A stretch of DNA of 64,000 bases, from the NCBI GenBank assembly GCA_905372865.1, contig CAJPQT010000007.1, forward strand, positions 30,228-94,227, in the 5' to 3' direction. The notes beneath the pieces are model-generated. The model was not told the DNA's origin. It did not search any database and worked only from the letters and a program-made list of their open reading frames with translations. Numbering within the stretch: position 1 is the stretch's first letter; the number at the start of each line of letters is the position of its first letter. The translations under genes and the position numbers were made by a program. Below, one piece after another: positions 8,732 to 17,385 of the stretch. This stretch comes from an uncultured Centipeda sp. (GTDB taxonomy: Bacteria; Bacillota; Negativicutes; Selenomonadales; Selenomonadaceae).

Positions 8732-8758
8732 TATGGCATGTTTCATCGTCATGCCATA
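8732..8758 (-). other. Inverted repeat between hypF and hypC
   Basis: A 9-bp perfect stem TATGGCATG/CATGCCATA with a 9-base loop in the only sizeable gap of the hyp operon. No T run follows, so it is not a classic terminator. It could be an mRNA processing or stability element, or a protein-binding site. Confidence 0.45.
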
Positions 8759-8799
8759 AAGTAACGCAAGCAGTGCGATGCTCCCATAATAATATTCTA

Positions 8800-11127
8800 T
8801 CATCCCATCCGTGCGATTGCCGCCGCCGCCTGTCCGTACGCAATGCCGCCATCGTTCGGCGGGGCGTTGTGCGGCAGGAGCACACGGAAATCGCCGAGAC
8901 GCATGAGCAGATTCTCCAGCAGCAGCGCATTCTGGAACACACCGCCCGAGAGCGCGACCGTGTGAATCCCCGTCCGCGCCGCCAGAATGCCGAGCGTCTC
9001 CGCGACCGCCGCCGCCATCGTCACATGGAAGTCAAGCGCACGTCCCGCACGCTCCTCCGCCGTCAGTCGCTCCGCACCGTCCGCGAGCGCGCACAGCACA
9101 GGCAGAAAGTCCACCGTCATCGGCACAGACGCGCAGTTCATACGATACGGCAGCACGACACCCGCCCGCCGTGCGCGCCGCGCACAGAGTTCCAGTCCGA
9201 TTGCCGCCTGTCCCTCGTACACATTTACGCAGCAGATGCCGAGCAGTGCCGCCGCCGCATCGAAGAGCCGCCCCGCGCTCGAGGTCAGCGGAGCATTCAC
9301 CCCCGCCGCCGTCGCCTGCATCAGCAGTTCCCATCCTGTCGGAAGCTCCGCCACGAACTGCGGCGCATATTTTTCCAAATCCCCGCCATACATCCCGCGG
9401 AGCACCCACAGCGCGAGCCGCCACGGCTCTGCTGCCGCGCGGTCGCCGCCCGGCAGGGGCAGATATGCAAAATGTGCGCACCGCTCATAGCCTGTGAGAT
9501 CAGCGGCAAGGAACTCCCCGCCCCATGCCGTACCGTCGTCCCCGTAGCCCGTCCCGTCGAGCGCAATGCCGAGCACGCGCTCATGACAGGCGTGTTCGGC
9601 GAGCACCGCAGCGATGTGCGCGTGATGGTGCTGCACGCGCACGAGCGGAAGCCCCTCCCGCGCGGCACGCGCCGCCATGTACTGTCCCGAGAGATAGGCA
9701 GGATGCAGATCGGCCGCAAGCACCTCCGGCCGCACCTCAAAGAACTGCTCGTAGTGTGCAATGGTCGCTTCATACGACGCGAGCACAGAACGCTCCATCA
9801 GATCGCCGATATGCTCGCTCAGAAACGCCTCCGCCCCGCGCGTCAGACAGAACGTATTCTTCAGCTCCGCCCCGCCCGCGAGTACCGTGCATTCCCGTGC
9901 AGACGGCAGCGCAAGCGGCGTCGGTGCGAATCCACGGCTGCGGCGGATCATCTGCCGTCCACCCGCCGTCATGCGCATCACCGAATCGTCAACGCGGTGC
10001 ACGATCTCCCGATTGTGCACGAGAATCGCATCCGCAATCCCCGCCAGCCCCCGCACGGCAGCCGCATCCTCGCACATCATCGGCGCACCGCTGAGGTTCG
10101 CGCTCGTCATCACCCAGAGATCGCTTGCCGCAAGCAAAAGCAGATGCACGGGGGCATACGGCAGCAGCACGCCGAGGTACGCATTCCCCGGCGCAACGCT
10201 CTGTGCGACAGCATCCGACGCATCCGCGCACCGATGGAGCAGCACAATTGGCGCGGCAGGAGATATGAGCCACCGCTCCTCCTCCTCGGAGACGACGCAC
10301 AGCGACCGCACCAGTTCCATCGACCCCGCCATCACGGCGAGAGCCTTCGCCTCGCGGTGCTTCCTCGCTCGTAGGCGGCGCACCGCCACGTCACTGCGCG
10401 CATCGCACGCGAGATGATAGCCGCCGATGCCCTTGACCGCGAGGGTGCCGCCCGCCGCGACAATCGCCCGCGCCCGCGCGAGCGGCTCGCCCTCCTGCAC
10501 TGCCCCATCGACGAGGAGACGGTAGGAGGGGCCGCACACCGCGCACGCATTCGGCTGTGCGTGAAAGCGGCGGTCGGCGGGATCGTCGTACTCCCGCTGA
10601 CACGCAGGACACATCTGAAATGCCGCCATCGAGGTCAGCGGACGGTCATAGGGAACACCGCGAATGATCGAGTAGCGCGGGCCGCAGTTCGTACAATTCG
10701 TAAAGGCGTAGCCGCACCGCCTGTTTTCCGCAGACAAAATCTCACGGCGGCAGTCCGCACAGACTGCGAGGTCGGGTGAGACAAGCGTCCGCGCGACCGT
10801 TCCCGCAGGGCTCGGCAGGATCTGAAAGCCCTGTTCCCCCGTCGGCGAGATCTCCTCGAATGTCACAGCGGTTACGGATGCCGCAAGCGGAGCCTGTGCG
10901 CGCACGTCCTCTGCAAACGCATCGAGCGCTGCCGCCGGCCCCTCCGCCTCAATGCCGACACCCGCGCTGTCATTCCACACGCATCCCGCCAGTCCGTACT
11001 GCACGGCAAGCCGATAGACAAAGGGGCGGAACCCCACGCCCTGCACAATCCCTGAGACACGAAAAGCGCGCCTTGCACGCGCGCCTCCCGCAGGATGTAT
11101 GGAATCGCCGCCCTGATGCACACTCAT
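8800..11127 (-). CDS. hypF: Carbamoyltransferase HypF
   Basis: Makes carbamoyl-adenylate from carbamoyl phosphate and transfers the carbamoyl group to HypE. The 775-residue product has the expected four parts: acylphosphatase (RVSGIVQGVGFRPFVYRLA), two zinc fingers (CADCRREIL..CTNCGPRYS and CPACQREY..CAVCGPSY), a YrdC-like domain, and a Kae1-like C-terminal domain (VQHHHAHIAAVLAEH, GTGYGDDGTAWGGEF). The ATG at 11127 overlaps the stop of the maturation protease gene by 4 bases and gives the normal N-terminus, so the further 65 upstream codons of open frame are discounted. Confidence 0.97.
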   Translation of the reverse strand: MSVHQGGDSIHPAGGARARRAFRVSGIVQGVGFRPFVYRLAVQYGLAGCVWNDSAGVGIEAEGPAAALDAFAEDVRAQAPLAASVTAVTFEEISPTGEQGFQILPSPAGTVARTLVSPDLAVCADCRREILSAENRRCGYAFTNCTNCGPRYSIIRGVPYDRPLTSMAAFQMCPACQREYDDPADRRFHAQPNACAVCGPSYRLLVDGAVQEGEPLARARAIVAAGGTLAVKGIGGYHLACDARSDVAVRRLRARKHREAKALAVMAGSMELVRSLCVVSEEEERWLISPAAPIVLLHRCADASDAVAQSVAPGNAYLGVLLPYAPVHLLLLAASDLWVMTSANLSGAPMMCEDAAAVRGLAGIADAILVHNREIVHRVDDSVMRMTAGGRQMIRRSRGFAPTPLALPSARECTVLAGGAELKNTFCLTRGAEAFLSEHIGDLMERSVLASYEATIAHYEQFFEVRPEVLAADLHPAYLSGQYMAARAAREGLPLVRVQHHHAHIAAVLAEHACHERVLGIALDGTGYGDDGTAWGGEFLAADLTGYERCAHFAYLPLPGGDRAAAEPWRLALWVLRGMYGGDLEKYAPQFVAELPTGWELLMQATAAGVNAPLTSSAGRLFDAAAALLGICCVNVYEGQAAIGLELCARRARRAGVVLPYRMNCASVPMTVDFLPVLCALADGAERLTAEERAGRALDFHVTMAAAVAETLGILAARTGIHTVALSGGVFQNALLLENLLMRLGDFRVLLPHNAPPNDGGIAYGQAAAAIARMG

Positions 11128-11657
11128 GCGCTCTGCCGGCTCTGTTTCGAACGCTCTGCGGGAACAATGCCCCAGCGCACCAGCTCCTCCACCGCACGAT
11201 GCGCAAAGTGCGGCAGTGCCGCCGCCATCTCCGGACTGAGCGAGAGCCCCGCCGTCACCTCGTACGGCTGCATCCCGAGCACAACGACGTTCGGAATCGC
11301 CCGCTCCGTCACCGTCAGCCACGCGAGCACATCCTGAATCCCGATCTCGTGCGAGGACATCTTTTCCTGAAAATGCGCCATCACCGCGTCGTCCTCAAAG
11401 CGGTAGACCGTGCCCGCAGGTGCGTCGCCCGCGACCGCATCGAGGATGAGCAGCTTCTGTGTCCCCGTGACGAAGTGCAGCAGCTCTGGGCCGAGCGTCC
11501 CGCCGTCGAGCAGACGGACATCGTGTGGAAAGCGGAAGTGCTCCTCCAGATACTCCACGGCACGCACGCCAAAGCCCTCGTCCCGCAAAATAATATTGCC
11601 GATCCCGAGCACCGTCACGGGCGCTACCGCAACCAACTGGTCATCGATCACGCTCAT
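11124..11657 (-). CDS. Hydrogenase maturation protease (HyaD/HybD-like)
   Basis: Nickel-dependent endopeptidase that removes the C-terminal tail of the large subunit after nickel insertion. The 177-residue product begins MSVIDDQLVAVAPVTVLGIG; the family motif GIGNIILRDEGFGVRAVEYL supplies the metal-binding acidic residue, and further conserved segments follow (LLDGGTLGPELL, LILDAVAGD). Start at 11657 by homology with the family; the gene overlaps hypF by 4 bases and lies just after hypB. Its substrate is probably the large subunit encoded about 2 kb upstream, whose tail ends after DPCMACSTH. Confidence 0.93.
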   Translation of the reverse strand: MSVIDDQLVAVAPVTVLGIGNIILRDEGFGVRAVEYLEEHFRFPHDVRLLDGGTLGPELLHFVTGTQKLLILDAVAGDAPAGTVYRFEDDAVMAHFQEKMSSHEIGIQDVLAWLTVTERAIPNVVVLGMQPYEVTAGLSLSPEMAAALPHFAHRAVEELVRWGIVPAERSKQSRQSA

Positions 11658-11673
11658 CGCCTTCCTCCTATTG

Positions 11674-12336
11674 TCACGCCTGTTTCTTCTTCGCCTGCAC
11701 CTGCGCGCGCAGCCAGTCATACCACACGGGGAGCCCCTCTCCCGTACGGCACGAGACGGGCAGCACGGCAATGCCGGGATGGAGTGCCGTGATGTCGCGC
11801 TCCGCCGCCTCCATATCGAAATTCGTATAGGGCAGAATGTCCACCTTGTTGAGAAGAGCCACCGCCGACTCCTTGAAAATGAGCGGGTACTTCAGCGGCT
11901 TGTCGTCGCCCTCCGTGATGCTGAGCGCGACCGCCTTTGCATCCTCACCGAGCGCAAACTCGGCGGGACAGACAAGGTTGCCGACATTTTCAATCACGAG
12001 GAGGTCGAGCACGGACAAATCCAGTTTCCCAAGTGCCGCCGCGACCATTGCCGCATCCAGATGACAGCCGCCGCTCGTATTGATCTGCACGACGGGTGCG
12101 CCGCAGCGTTCGATCCGCGCCGCATCCTTCGTCGTGAAGAGATCCCCCTCGATGACCGCCATGCGCAGCTCCCCGCCGAGTGCCGCGAGTGTCTGCTCGA
12201 GCAGCGAGGTCTTTCCGCAGCCGGGCGAGCCGAGGAGATTCAGCGCATAGATGCCATGCCGCGCAAAGAGTGCCGCGTTCTCCGCCGCAGCCGCCTCGTT
12301 CTGCCCGAGGATGTCCGCCTTTACAACTACCTTCAT
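11674..12336 (-). CDS. hypB: Hydrogenase nickel incorporation GTPase HypB
   Basis: GTPase that works with HypA to insert nickel. The 220-residue product carries the P loop GSPGCGKTSLLEQ, the intersubunit metal-site residues in TSGGCHLDA, IENVGNLVCPAEF, and the base-specificity loop NKVDILPYTNFD. It lacks the N-terminal CxxCGC nickel site found in many HypB proteins, starting directly with MKVVVKADILGQN. A CxxCxC motif is instead encoded as a separate small protein two genes upstream. hypA ends only two bases before its ATG. Confidence 0.96.
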   Translation of the reverse strand: MKVVVKADILGQNEAAAAENAALFARHGIYALNLLGSPGCGKTSLLEQTLAALGGELRMAVIEGDLFTTKDAARIERCGAPVVQINTSGGCHLDAAMVAAALGKLDLSVLDLLVIENVGNLVCPAEFALGEDAKAVALSITEGDDKPLKYPLIFKESAVALLNKVDILPYTNFDMEAAERDITALHPGIAVLPVSCRTGEGLPVWYDWLRAQVQAKKKQA

Positions 12337-12338
12337 AC

Positions 12339-12677
12339 CTATTCCATCTCTATATAGTCGACGCGCATCTCGCGCCCATGCGTGAACTCCATCCCGCCTC
12401 CGCAGTCGGGGCAGAGGTAGTCCTGCGGGCGCAGCGCGCGTTCTTTGCCGCAGTCGTGACAGCGTCCCGCAAGGGGGATGCGCGTCCACGTCAGTGCCGC
12501 CGTCTCCGCTATGGTCCCGCGCACGAGCGTCCGAAAGGCAAGCGTCAATGCCTCTGTCTCCACCCCCGAGAGCTCCCCGAGGAGGAGGTGGATGCGCTCG
12601 ATGCGCTGCGCATCATTGTCCCGCGCGTGCGTGAGGGCGATGTCAAGGATGCCCTCGGCAATCGCCATCTCGTGCAT
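12339..12677 (-). CDS. hypA: Hydrogenase nickel chaperone HypA
   Basis: Nickel chaperone of 112 residues. It begins MHEMAIAEGILDIAL; His2 and the N-terminus form the nickel site. Two zinc-ligand pairs are present in the C-terminal half (CHDCG and CPDCGG). It lies between the CxxCxC/HMA-like gene (one base away) and hypB (two bases away), so these three nickel-related genes should be translated together. Confidence 0.97.
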   Translation of the reverse strand: MHEMAIAEGILDIALTHARDNDAQRIERIHLLLGELSGVETEALTLAFRTLVRGTIAETAALTWTRIPLAGRCHDCGKERALRPQDYLCPDCGGGMEFTHGREMRVDYIEME

Positions 12678-12678
12678 C

Positions 12679-12921
12679 CTACAGCTCCGCCGTCAGACCG
12701 TGCGCGGCAAAGGTGCTGATGAGCTCCGTCATCTTCGTCTTTGCCGGGTCATAGTCCACCGTCGTCTCGCCGTCATGCGTGTGGATGTGCACATAGAGCA
12801 CACCCGCGAGACCGAGCAGAGCCTTCTCCACGGCGGCAGCATTCTCCGCCGTGTAGCCCTTGACAAAAAACTGCAAATGCGTCGTACTCTCCGCGAGCCC
12901 GCAGCCGCATTCTTTGCACAT
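12679..12921 (-). CDS. CxxCxC plus HMA-like metal-binding protein
   Basis: An 80-residue protein beginning MCKECGCGLAES, which closely resembles the N-terminal nickel-binding motif of HypB (CxxCGC). The rest (HLQFFVKGYTAENAAAVEKA.. GVLYVHIHTHDGETTVDYDP) has the beta-alpha-beta-beta-alpha-beta pattern of heavy-metal-associated domains, but without the CxxC of the metal loop. It is the first gene of the hyp cluster and abuts hypA, whose partner HypB lacks a cysteine N-terminus. I infer that it stores or delivers nickel for hydrogenase maturation as a detached HypB-type tail; a copper-chaperone role is less likely here. Confidence 0.7.
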   Translation of the reverse strand: MCKECGCGLAESTTHLQFFVKGYTAENAAAVEKALLGLAGVLYVHIHTHDGETTVDYDPAKTKMTELISTFAAHGLTAEL

Positions 12922-12959
12922 AAGTTACTCCAATCTGTTGCAACAGCGCAAATCCAACA

Positions 12960-13096
12960 CGAACACCTCGTTACGCAAGTGATCGTGTGCTTGTACGCTT
13001 AAATACCGGCGGACTTCTTAAACGCGCTACGCTTGAACGAAAGAAATCCGCCGGGGCGTACCGCACACTTTACTCACTTGCTCCACTAGGGTTCGC
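12960..13096 (-). repeat. Interspersed structured repeat, copy C
   Basis: A 137-bp reverse-orientation copy between the hydrogenase cytochrome gene and the hyp cluster. Inner arms are CCGGCGGA/TCCGCCGG and middle arms GTGTGC/GCACAC; both differ from copy A yet pair perfectly. The central conserved segment has one change (GCTACGCTTGAACG). Confidence 0.9.
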
Positions 13097-13125
13097 TTTT
13101 GGACATTGCGCTGTCTTCTCAAACC

Positions 13126-13809
13126 TCACTCCACATCCTTCGCATCCGCCGGCGTATGCCGCAGCAGCTTCGAGCCCGCGAACATGCTCGACACCTCTGC
13201 CTCGCCCTCCATGAACTCGGCACGGACAACGAGGTAGAAATGACCGATGGCGAACAGGATGATCGCCCACGCCACGTAGTGGTGGACGAAGTGCGACATG
13301 AACTCATTCCCGAGGAGGTGATTCACCCATCCGAACAGGGTCCCGCCGATCGCGGACGGCTCGGTCATGTAGTACATGGCAAAGCCGGTCAGCACCTCGA
13401 CCGCCACCATCACATACAGCCCCGCGTATGCCACGCGCGCCAGAGGGTTGCGCAGGAAGGGGCGATGGGACGTGCGCAGGAAAATGTAGTGCTGCACAAC
13501 CTCCCACGCATCCAGATAGTACTGCTTTTTCCAGAAATGCGGGAAGAGGCGGTCGCCCTTGCTGATGAGAAAGCCGTAGACGCGCCCGATGAAGCCCGCA
13601 CAGAACGCAAACGCCGCAACGAAGTGGATATTGCGCACGAGGTTCATCAGGAGCGGCGTATTCGTCGGCTCCGAGGCGAGGATGACCACGGGCTTTGTAA
13701 TCAGAAACCCCGTGATAAAGAGCACGATGATCGCCCCCACCATCAACCAGTGAAAGATGCGCAGAAAGGGGCTAAAGAGGTAGTACTCCTTGCGTTCTTC
13801 TTGTTTCAT
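13126..13809 (-). CDS. NiFe hydrogenase cytochrome b subunit
   Basis: Membrane anchor that passes electrons from the hydrogenase small subunit to menaquinone. The 227-residue protein has four hydrophobic helices and histidines placed to hold two hemes (RIFHWLMVG in helix 1, NIHFVAAF in helix 2, HHYVAWAIILFAIGHFY in helix 4), as in the HyaC/HupC family. Its start lies 12 bases past the large-subunit stop, completing a small-large-cytochrome operon. A repeat copy separates it from the hyp genes downstream. Confidence 0.95.
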   Translation of the reverse strand: MKQEERKEYYLFSPFLRIFHWLMVGAIIVLFITGFLITKPVVILASEPTNTPLLMNLVRNIHFVAAFAFCAGFIGRVYGFLISKGDRLFPHFWKKQYYLDAWEVVQHYIFLRTSHRPFLRNPLARVAYAGLYVMVAVEVLTGFAMYYMTEPSAIGGTLFGWVNHLLGNEFMSHFVHHYVAWAIILFAIGHFYLVVRAEFMEGEAEVSSMFAGSKLLRHTPADAKDVE

Positions 13810-13821
13810 GCGGATCGCCCC

Positions 13822-15735
13822 CTATTCGTCCACGCGCACGCCGGCGTAAGGGTCGGTCGTGACGACGCGGATCTTCTCCCCCTTCGCGTTGAAGAGGTGG
13901 GTCGAGCACGCCATGCACGGGTCGAACGAGCGCACCGCCTTCACAATCTCGAGCGGCTTATCTGCAATCTTCACGGGCGTATCCATCATCGACATCTCGT
14001 ATGCGCCGTGTCCCGCCGCATCATCGCGCGGGCAGGCGTTCCACGTCGTCGGCACAACCGCTTGATAGTTCGCCACCTTGCCGTCCTTGATGACGACCCA
14101 GTGACTGAGCGCACCGCGCGGTGCCTCGTAGAAGCCGACGCCCTTTGCCTCCTTCGGCCACGTCGAGGGATCCCACTTGTCGTTGTTCACCACGCGCGTA
14201 TCGCCGCTCTTGATATTCGCGACGAGCTTGTCAAAGAAGAACTTGCTGATCTCCGCCTGCAGCTGCGCATCGAGCGCACGCGCCGCCGTGCGGCCGACCG
14301 TCGAGGGCAGCCACGCCTCGGCAGGAACGCCGAGCACCTTCGTCACCGCGTCGATCTGATCGACAATCATCTGCTCCGCCCATGTCAGCTCACCGAGCAG
14401 CCCCTGCTTTGCCTTCGTGTAGAGCACGATATAGCGCGCGAGCGGACCGACCTCGCAGAGCTTGCCGCGCCATTTCGGCGTCTTGAGCCACGAGTATTTG
14501 CCCTGCTCGTTCAGCGCCTTCCAGTCGGTCTTCGTGCCCTCCTTCGGCTCCGTGTAGTGCGGCTTTGTCTCGCCGTCCCACGGATGCAACGCCTTGTCGT
14601 CGCCGCCCGCATACTCGTACCATGAGTGCGCAACGCTCTCGCCGATAACCTCTGGATCGGAGACATCTTCCATCTTGAAGTCATAGACCTTCGCCTGCAT
14701 CACACCGCCCGCAAAGTTCTCGACAACGCCGTTGCAGCGTACGAGCAGCTTGCTGAAGAAATCGCCGTTCGTCGCGCCCGAGAACGGCTCCTCGGGGAAC
14801 ATACCGAAGCCGAGCACGCGCTCCTTGGCGAGGCCGCCGCCCGAGACATAGCCCTTCTGCACATAGAGATGTCCGATGGCGAGCACGTCCGGCAGGTAGT
14901 AGTCGTTCATCATGTGCCGCGCGGACTGGATCGAGCGATCCACAATCGCGAGGCGTGCCGTGTTGATCGGCGCGTTGCCGTCCTCCATCGAGATGGAGCA
15001 GGGCATGCCGCCGAGCACATAGTGTGGGTGCGGATTCTTGCCGCCGAAGACGACGTGCGGCACGACGAGGTCGCGCTGCTTGTCCAGCATCTCAAGGTAA
15101 TGGGAGATCGCCATCAGATGCACCTCGGGCGGCAGCATCTGATAGTCGGGGTGATCCCACCACTGCGCGGAGAAAATGCCGAGCTGACCGCTCTCCACGA
15201 TCTTCTGCACCTTCGCCTTGATCGCCGCATAGTACTCGGGATTCGATACGGGTACGTCATGCGGGTATGCCTCTGTCTCGAGCCCCGCAGGGCCGCGGAA
15301 GGGGAGACGATAGGCCCTGAGCACCGTATTCTGGAGTTCCGCCGTCGCCGCAGGATCCGCCTTGAGCGCCTCGAGTGGGCTGACCCAGTCGAGAGCGTGC
15401 AGATGATAGAAATGGATGATATGATCCTGGTGTCCGAGACACGCCGCGATGATGTTGCGGATGTAGTGCGCATTCTTCGGGATCGTGATGCCGAACGCAT
15501 CCTCCACGGCACGCAGGCAGCCGAGCGCATGGGACGACGTGCAGACGCCGCAGATGCGCTGGATGTATGCCCATGCATCACGCGGGTCGCGATCGTTCAT
15601 GACGAGCTCGAGGCCGCGCCATGCTGTACCGGAGGAGATGGCATCCGTGACCTTGCCCGTCGCCTCATCCACCTGGATCTCGACGCGCAGATGTCCCTCA
15701 ATGCGCGTAATCGGGTCGACAACAACGTGTTTCAT
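13822..15735 (-). CDS. NiFe hydrogenase large subunit
   Basis: Catalytic subunit holding the NiFe(CN)2CO centre. The 637-residue precursor has the L1 motif RICGVCTSSHAL near residue 60 and the C-terminal L2 motif DPCMACSTH; together these give the four cysteine ligands. Twenty-four residues follow the final histidine (His613) and should be removed by the maturation protease encoded downstream. Its ATG overlaps the small-subunit stop by 4 bases. The subunit set and lengths fit a group 1 membrane-bound, H2-oxidising enzyme feeding menaquinone, for example for fumarate respiration; this role is inferred. Confidence 0.97.
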   Translation of the reverse strand: MKHVVVDPITRIEGHLRVEIQVDEATGKVTDAISSGTAWRGLELVMNDRDPRDAWAYIQRICGVCTSSHALGCLRAVEDAFGITIPKNAHYIRNIIAACLGHQDHIIHFYHLHALDWVSPLEALKADPAATAELQNTVLRAYRLPFRGPAGLETEAYPHDVPVSNPEYYAAIKAKVQKIVESGQLGIFSAQWWDHPDYQMLPPEVHLMAISHYLEMLDKQRDLVVPHVVFGGKNPHPHYVLGGMPCSISMEDGNAPINTARLAIVDRSIQSARHMMNDYYLPDVLAIGHLYVQKGYVSGGGLAKERVLGFGMFPEEPFSGATNGDFFSKLLVRCNGVVENFAGGVMQAKVYDFKMEDVSDPEVIGESVAHSWYEYAGGDDKALHPWDGETKPHYTEPKEGTKTDWKALNEQGKYSWLKTPKWRGKLCEVGPLARYIVLYTKAKQGLLGELTWAEQMIVDQIDAVTKVLGVPAEAWLPSTVGRTAARALDAQLQAEISKFFFDKLVANIKSGDTRVVNNDKWDPSTWPKEAKGVGFYEAPRGALSHWVVIKDGKVANYQAVVPTTWNACPRDDAAGHGAYEMSMMDTPVKIADKPLEIVKAVRSFDPCMACSTHLFNAKGEKIRVVTTDPYAGVRVDE

Positions 15736-16820
15736 TCATGCACCTGCTTTCCCTCGTTTTCGAGCTGCTTCTCGTGGCATTTCTTCTGCACAAGGCTCGC
15801 GCCCGCGTGTGCCGCTACGCCGACCGCCGTTGCCACGGCAAGCCCCGCACCGACCATATCCACGTCGATGCCGTCATACTCGGGCAGACGTTTCGAGAAG
15901 GGTGCATCGTCCCAGAAATTCGCATTGCTGCACCCGATGCAGGGTGCCCCCGACTGGATCGGGTACGACATCCCCTGATACCAGCGCAGATTGCCGCAGG
16001 AGTTGTAGGTCTCAGGTCCTCTGCACCCGAGGTGGTAGAGGCACCAGCCCGCCTTTGCACCCGCATCGTCGAAGCGGTCGGCAAACATCCCCGCATCGAA
16101 GAAGGGACGGCGGTAGCAGGTGTCGTGGATGCGGTTGCCGTAGAACTGGCGCGGCCGCCCCTCTCCATCGAGCGGAGGCAGGGTGCCGAAGAGCGCAACG
16201 TGCATGACGACGCCCGTCATGACCTCGGGGATCGGCGGGCAGCCGGGCACGGCGATGTAGGGCTTGGAACCAATGAACGAGCGAATGCCCGTGGACTCCG
16301 TCGGATTCGGCGCAGCCGCCTGGATGCCGCCCGCCGTCGCACACGTGCCATAGGCGATGACCGCCTTTGCCCCCTCGGCGACACGCCTCAGCGTATGCGA
16401 GAAGGGATGTCCGCCCGACATACAGGTGTACTCATGCGCCCCCGAGGCGACCGCGCCCTCGACCGCGAGGATGTACTCCCCGTGGTACTTTTTGATCGTG
16501 GTCTCGAGGTGCTCCTCGAACGGCTCGCCGCAGCCCGCACTCAGGACATGGCTGTACTCAAGCGCGATGCTGTTCAGTACGAGATCGGATGCAAGCGGCG
16601 CACCCGAGCGGATGAAGGACTCATCGCAGCCCGTGCACTCGTGCCCATGCAGCCAGATCACGACCGGCAGCGGCTTCGTCTCCGCCGCCTCGACAACCTT
16701 CGTCATCATGTCCGTGCTCAGCCCCATCAGGGACGTGAGCGTCACACAGCCCTTCAAAAAGCTGCGGCGGCTCATGCCCTTTGCGAGATAGGCCTCCCAC
16801 AAGCTCTCCCTCTTACTCAC
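15732..16820 (-). CDS. NiFe hydrogenase small subunit, Tat-exported
   Basis: Electron-transfer subunit with three iron-sulfur clusters. A Tat signal (MSRRSFLKGC, twin arginines at residues 18-19) predicts export, with the large subunit carried along. Cluster ligands are visible: HECTGCDES near the mature N-terminus, HDTCYRRPF, GWCLYHLGCRGPETYNSC and GAPCIGC. A hydrophobic C-terminal helix (MVGAGLAVATAVGVAA) anchors it. The GTG at 16820 is the start: AGGAGG lies 6 bases before it, while the ATG overlapping that GTG is followed at once by a stop. Product 362 residues; first gene of the operon. AT-rich DNA with TATAAT-like hexamers precedes it, but no convincing -35. Confidence 0.95.
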   Translation of the reverse strand: MSKRESLWEAYLAKGMSRRSFLKGCVTLTSLMGLSTDMMTKVVEAAETKPLPVVIWLHGHECTGCDESFIRSGAPLASDLVLNSIALEYSHVLSAGCGEPFEEHLETTIKKYHGEYILAVEGAVASGAHEYTCMSGGHPFSHTLRRVAEGAKAVIAYGTCATAGGIQAAAPNPTESTGIRSFIGSKPYIAVPGCPPIPEVMTGVVMHVALFGTLPPLDGEGRPRQFYGNRIHDTCYRRPFFDAGMFADRFDDAGAKAGWCLYHLGCRGPETYNSCGNLRWYQGMSYPIQSGAPCIGCSNANFWDDAPFSKRLPEYDGIDVDMVGAGLAVATAVGVAAHAGASLVQKKCHEKQLENEGKQVHE

Positions 16821-16975
16821 ATGAATCCTCCTAACCAATACACAAGACACAAGTGCCCCTGCAGGCACCTGGATGAGAACCAGCCCCATTCATTATAAAA
16901 GCTTTAATAATTATATTCCCTTTTGAAGAAAAAAGGAATACTATTTTTCGATATATGTTGCTAAATCCCCCGATA

Positions 16976-17306
16976 CGAAAAAACAATAGAAAAGAGGTTG
17001 TTTCCCGTACCCAAAGGCACGACAAACAACCTCCCGAATCAGGCAAACGTCCCCGATGTTTTGTGCACAAAAACACCACACGTCGCCTGTCTGCGGCTAT
17101 TCTGTCGTTTCCTTTTCAAGGAGAAGCGCACTTCCATCGGGAAACTCCGCTTCGAAAGGGGAGGCACGGACATTTCTGCACGCACCCTGTGCGCGTCTTG
17201 GAGCTTTCCTCTCCGCAGCGCAGGCGCAATATCATAGGCACACTCCCCTTAGATATTTTTGCTCGGAAACGGGGAGAGGGCTCATTCTCTCCCTTTGTTT
17301 AGTTGT
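16976..17306 (-). ncRNA. Candidate stand-alone structured RNA, about 330 nt
   Basis: Between a near-consensus promoter (17313-17341) and a strong terminator (16994-17033) lies a transcript with many local hairpins and no convincing gene. Visible hairpins in the minus strand are GGGAGAG/CTCTCCC at its start, CGCAC-AGG-GTGCG, a GAAGCG..TTCC-CGAT-GGAA..CGCTTC stem, and TGTTTT..AAAACA around GTGCAC. The region from about 16900 to 17385 contains no recognised protein. One 39-codon frame (17235 to 17116, behind AAGGGGAG) exists and its product is cysteine-rich, so a small peptide gene is an alternative. I could not match the RNA to RNase P, tmRNA, SRP RNA or a riboswitch known to me. Confidence 0.5.
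16994..17033 (-). terminator. Terminator of the candidate RNA unit
   Basis: A 10-bp perfect stem GAGGTTGTTT/AAACAACCTC, whose 20-base loop itself pairs (CGTGCC-TTTG-GGTACG), followed in the minus strand by TTTTCTATTGTTTTTT. It lies about 175 bases before the hydrogenase small-subunit start. Confidence 0.88.
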
Positions 17307-17312
17307 TCGTTA

Positions 17313-17341
17313 ATTCTAGCAGGATTCGTGATAAACGTCAA
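17313..17341 (-). promoter_or_regulatory. Sigma-70/A promoter of the candidate RNA unit
   Basis: TTGACG, 17 bases, TAGAAT on the minus strand. It begins 45 bases past the stop of the 120-residue secreted protein, so it is not the promoter of that gene but drives the DNA downstream. Confidence 0.7.
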
Positions 17342-17385
17342 TATACGACATTTATTTTCACAATAACAATTCATTATTTGATATA

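Noticed and set aside
17116..17235. 39-codon cysteine-rich minus-strand frame with a ribosome site
   Set aside because: Not called as a gene because the surrounding DNA is densely palindromic and no similar peptide is known to me; kept as an alternative reading of the RNA unit.
16976..17306. RNase P RNA, prompted by a GAGAGGAAAGCTCC segment
   Set aside because: The other universally conserved RNase P segments, including the 3' ACAGAA..GGCTTA region, are not present and the unit is short.
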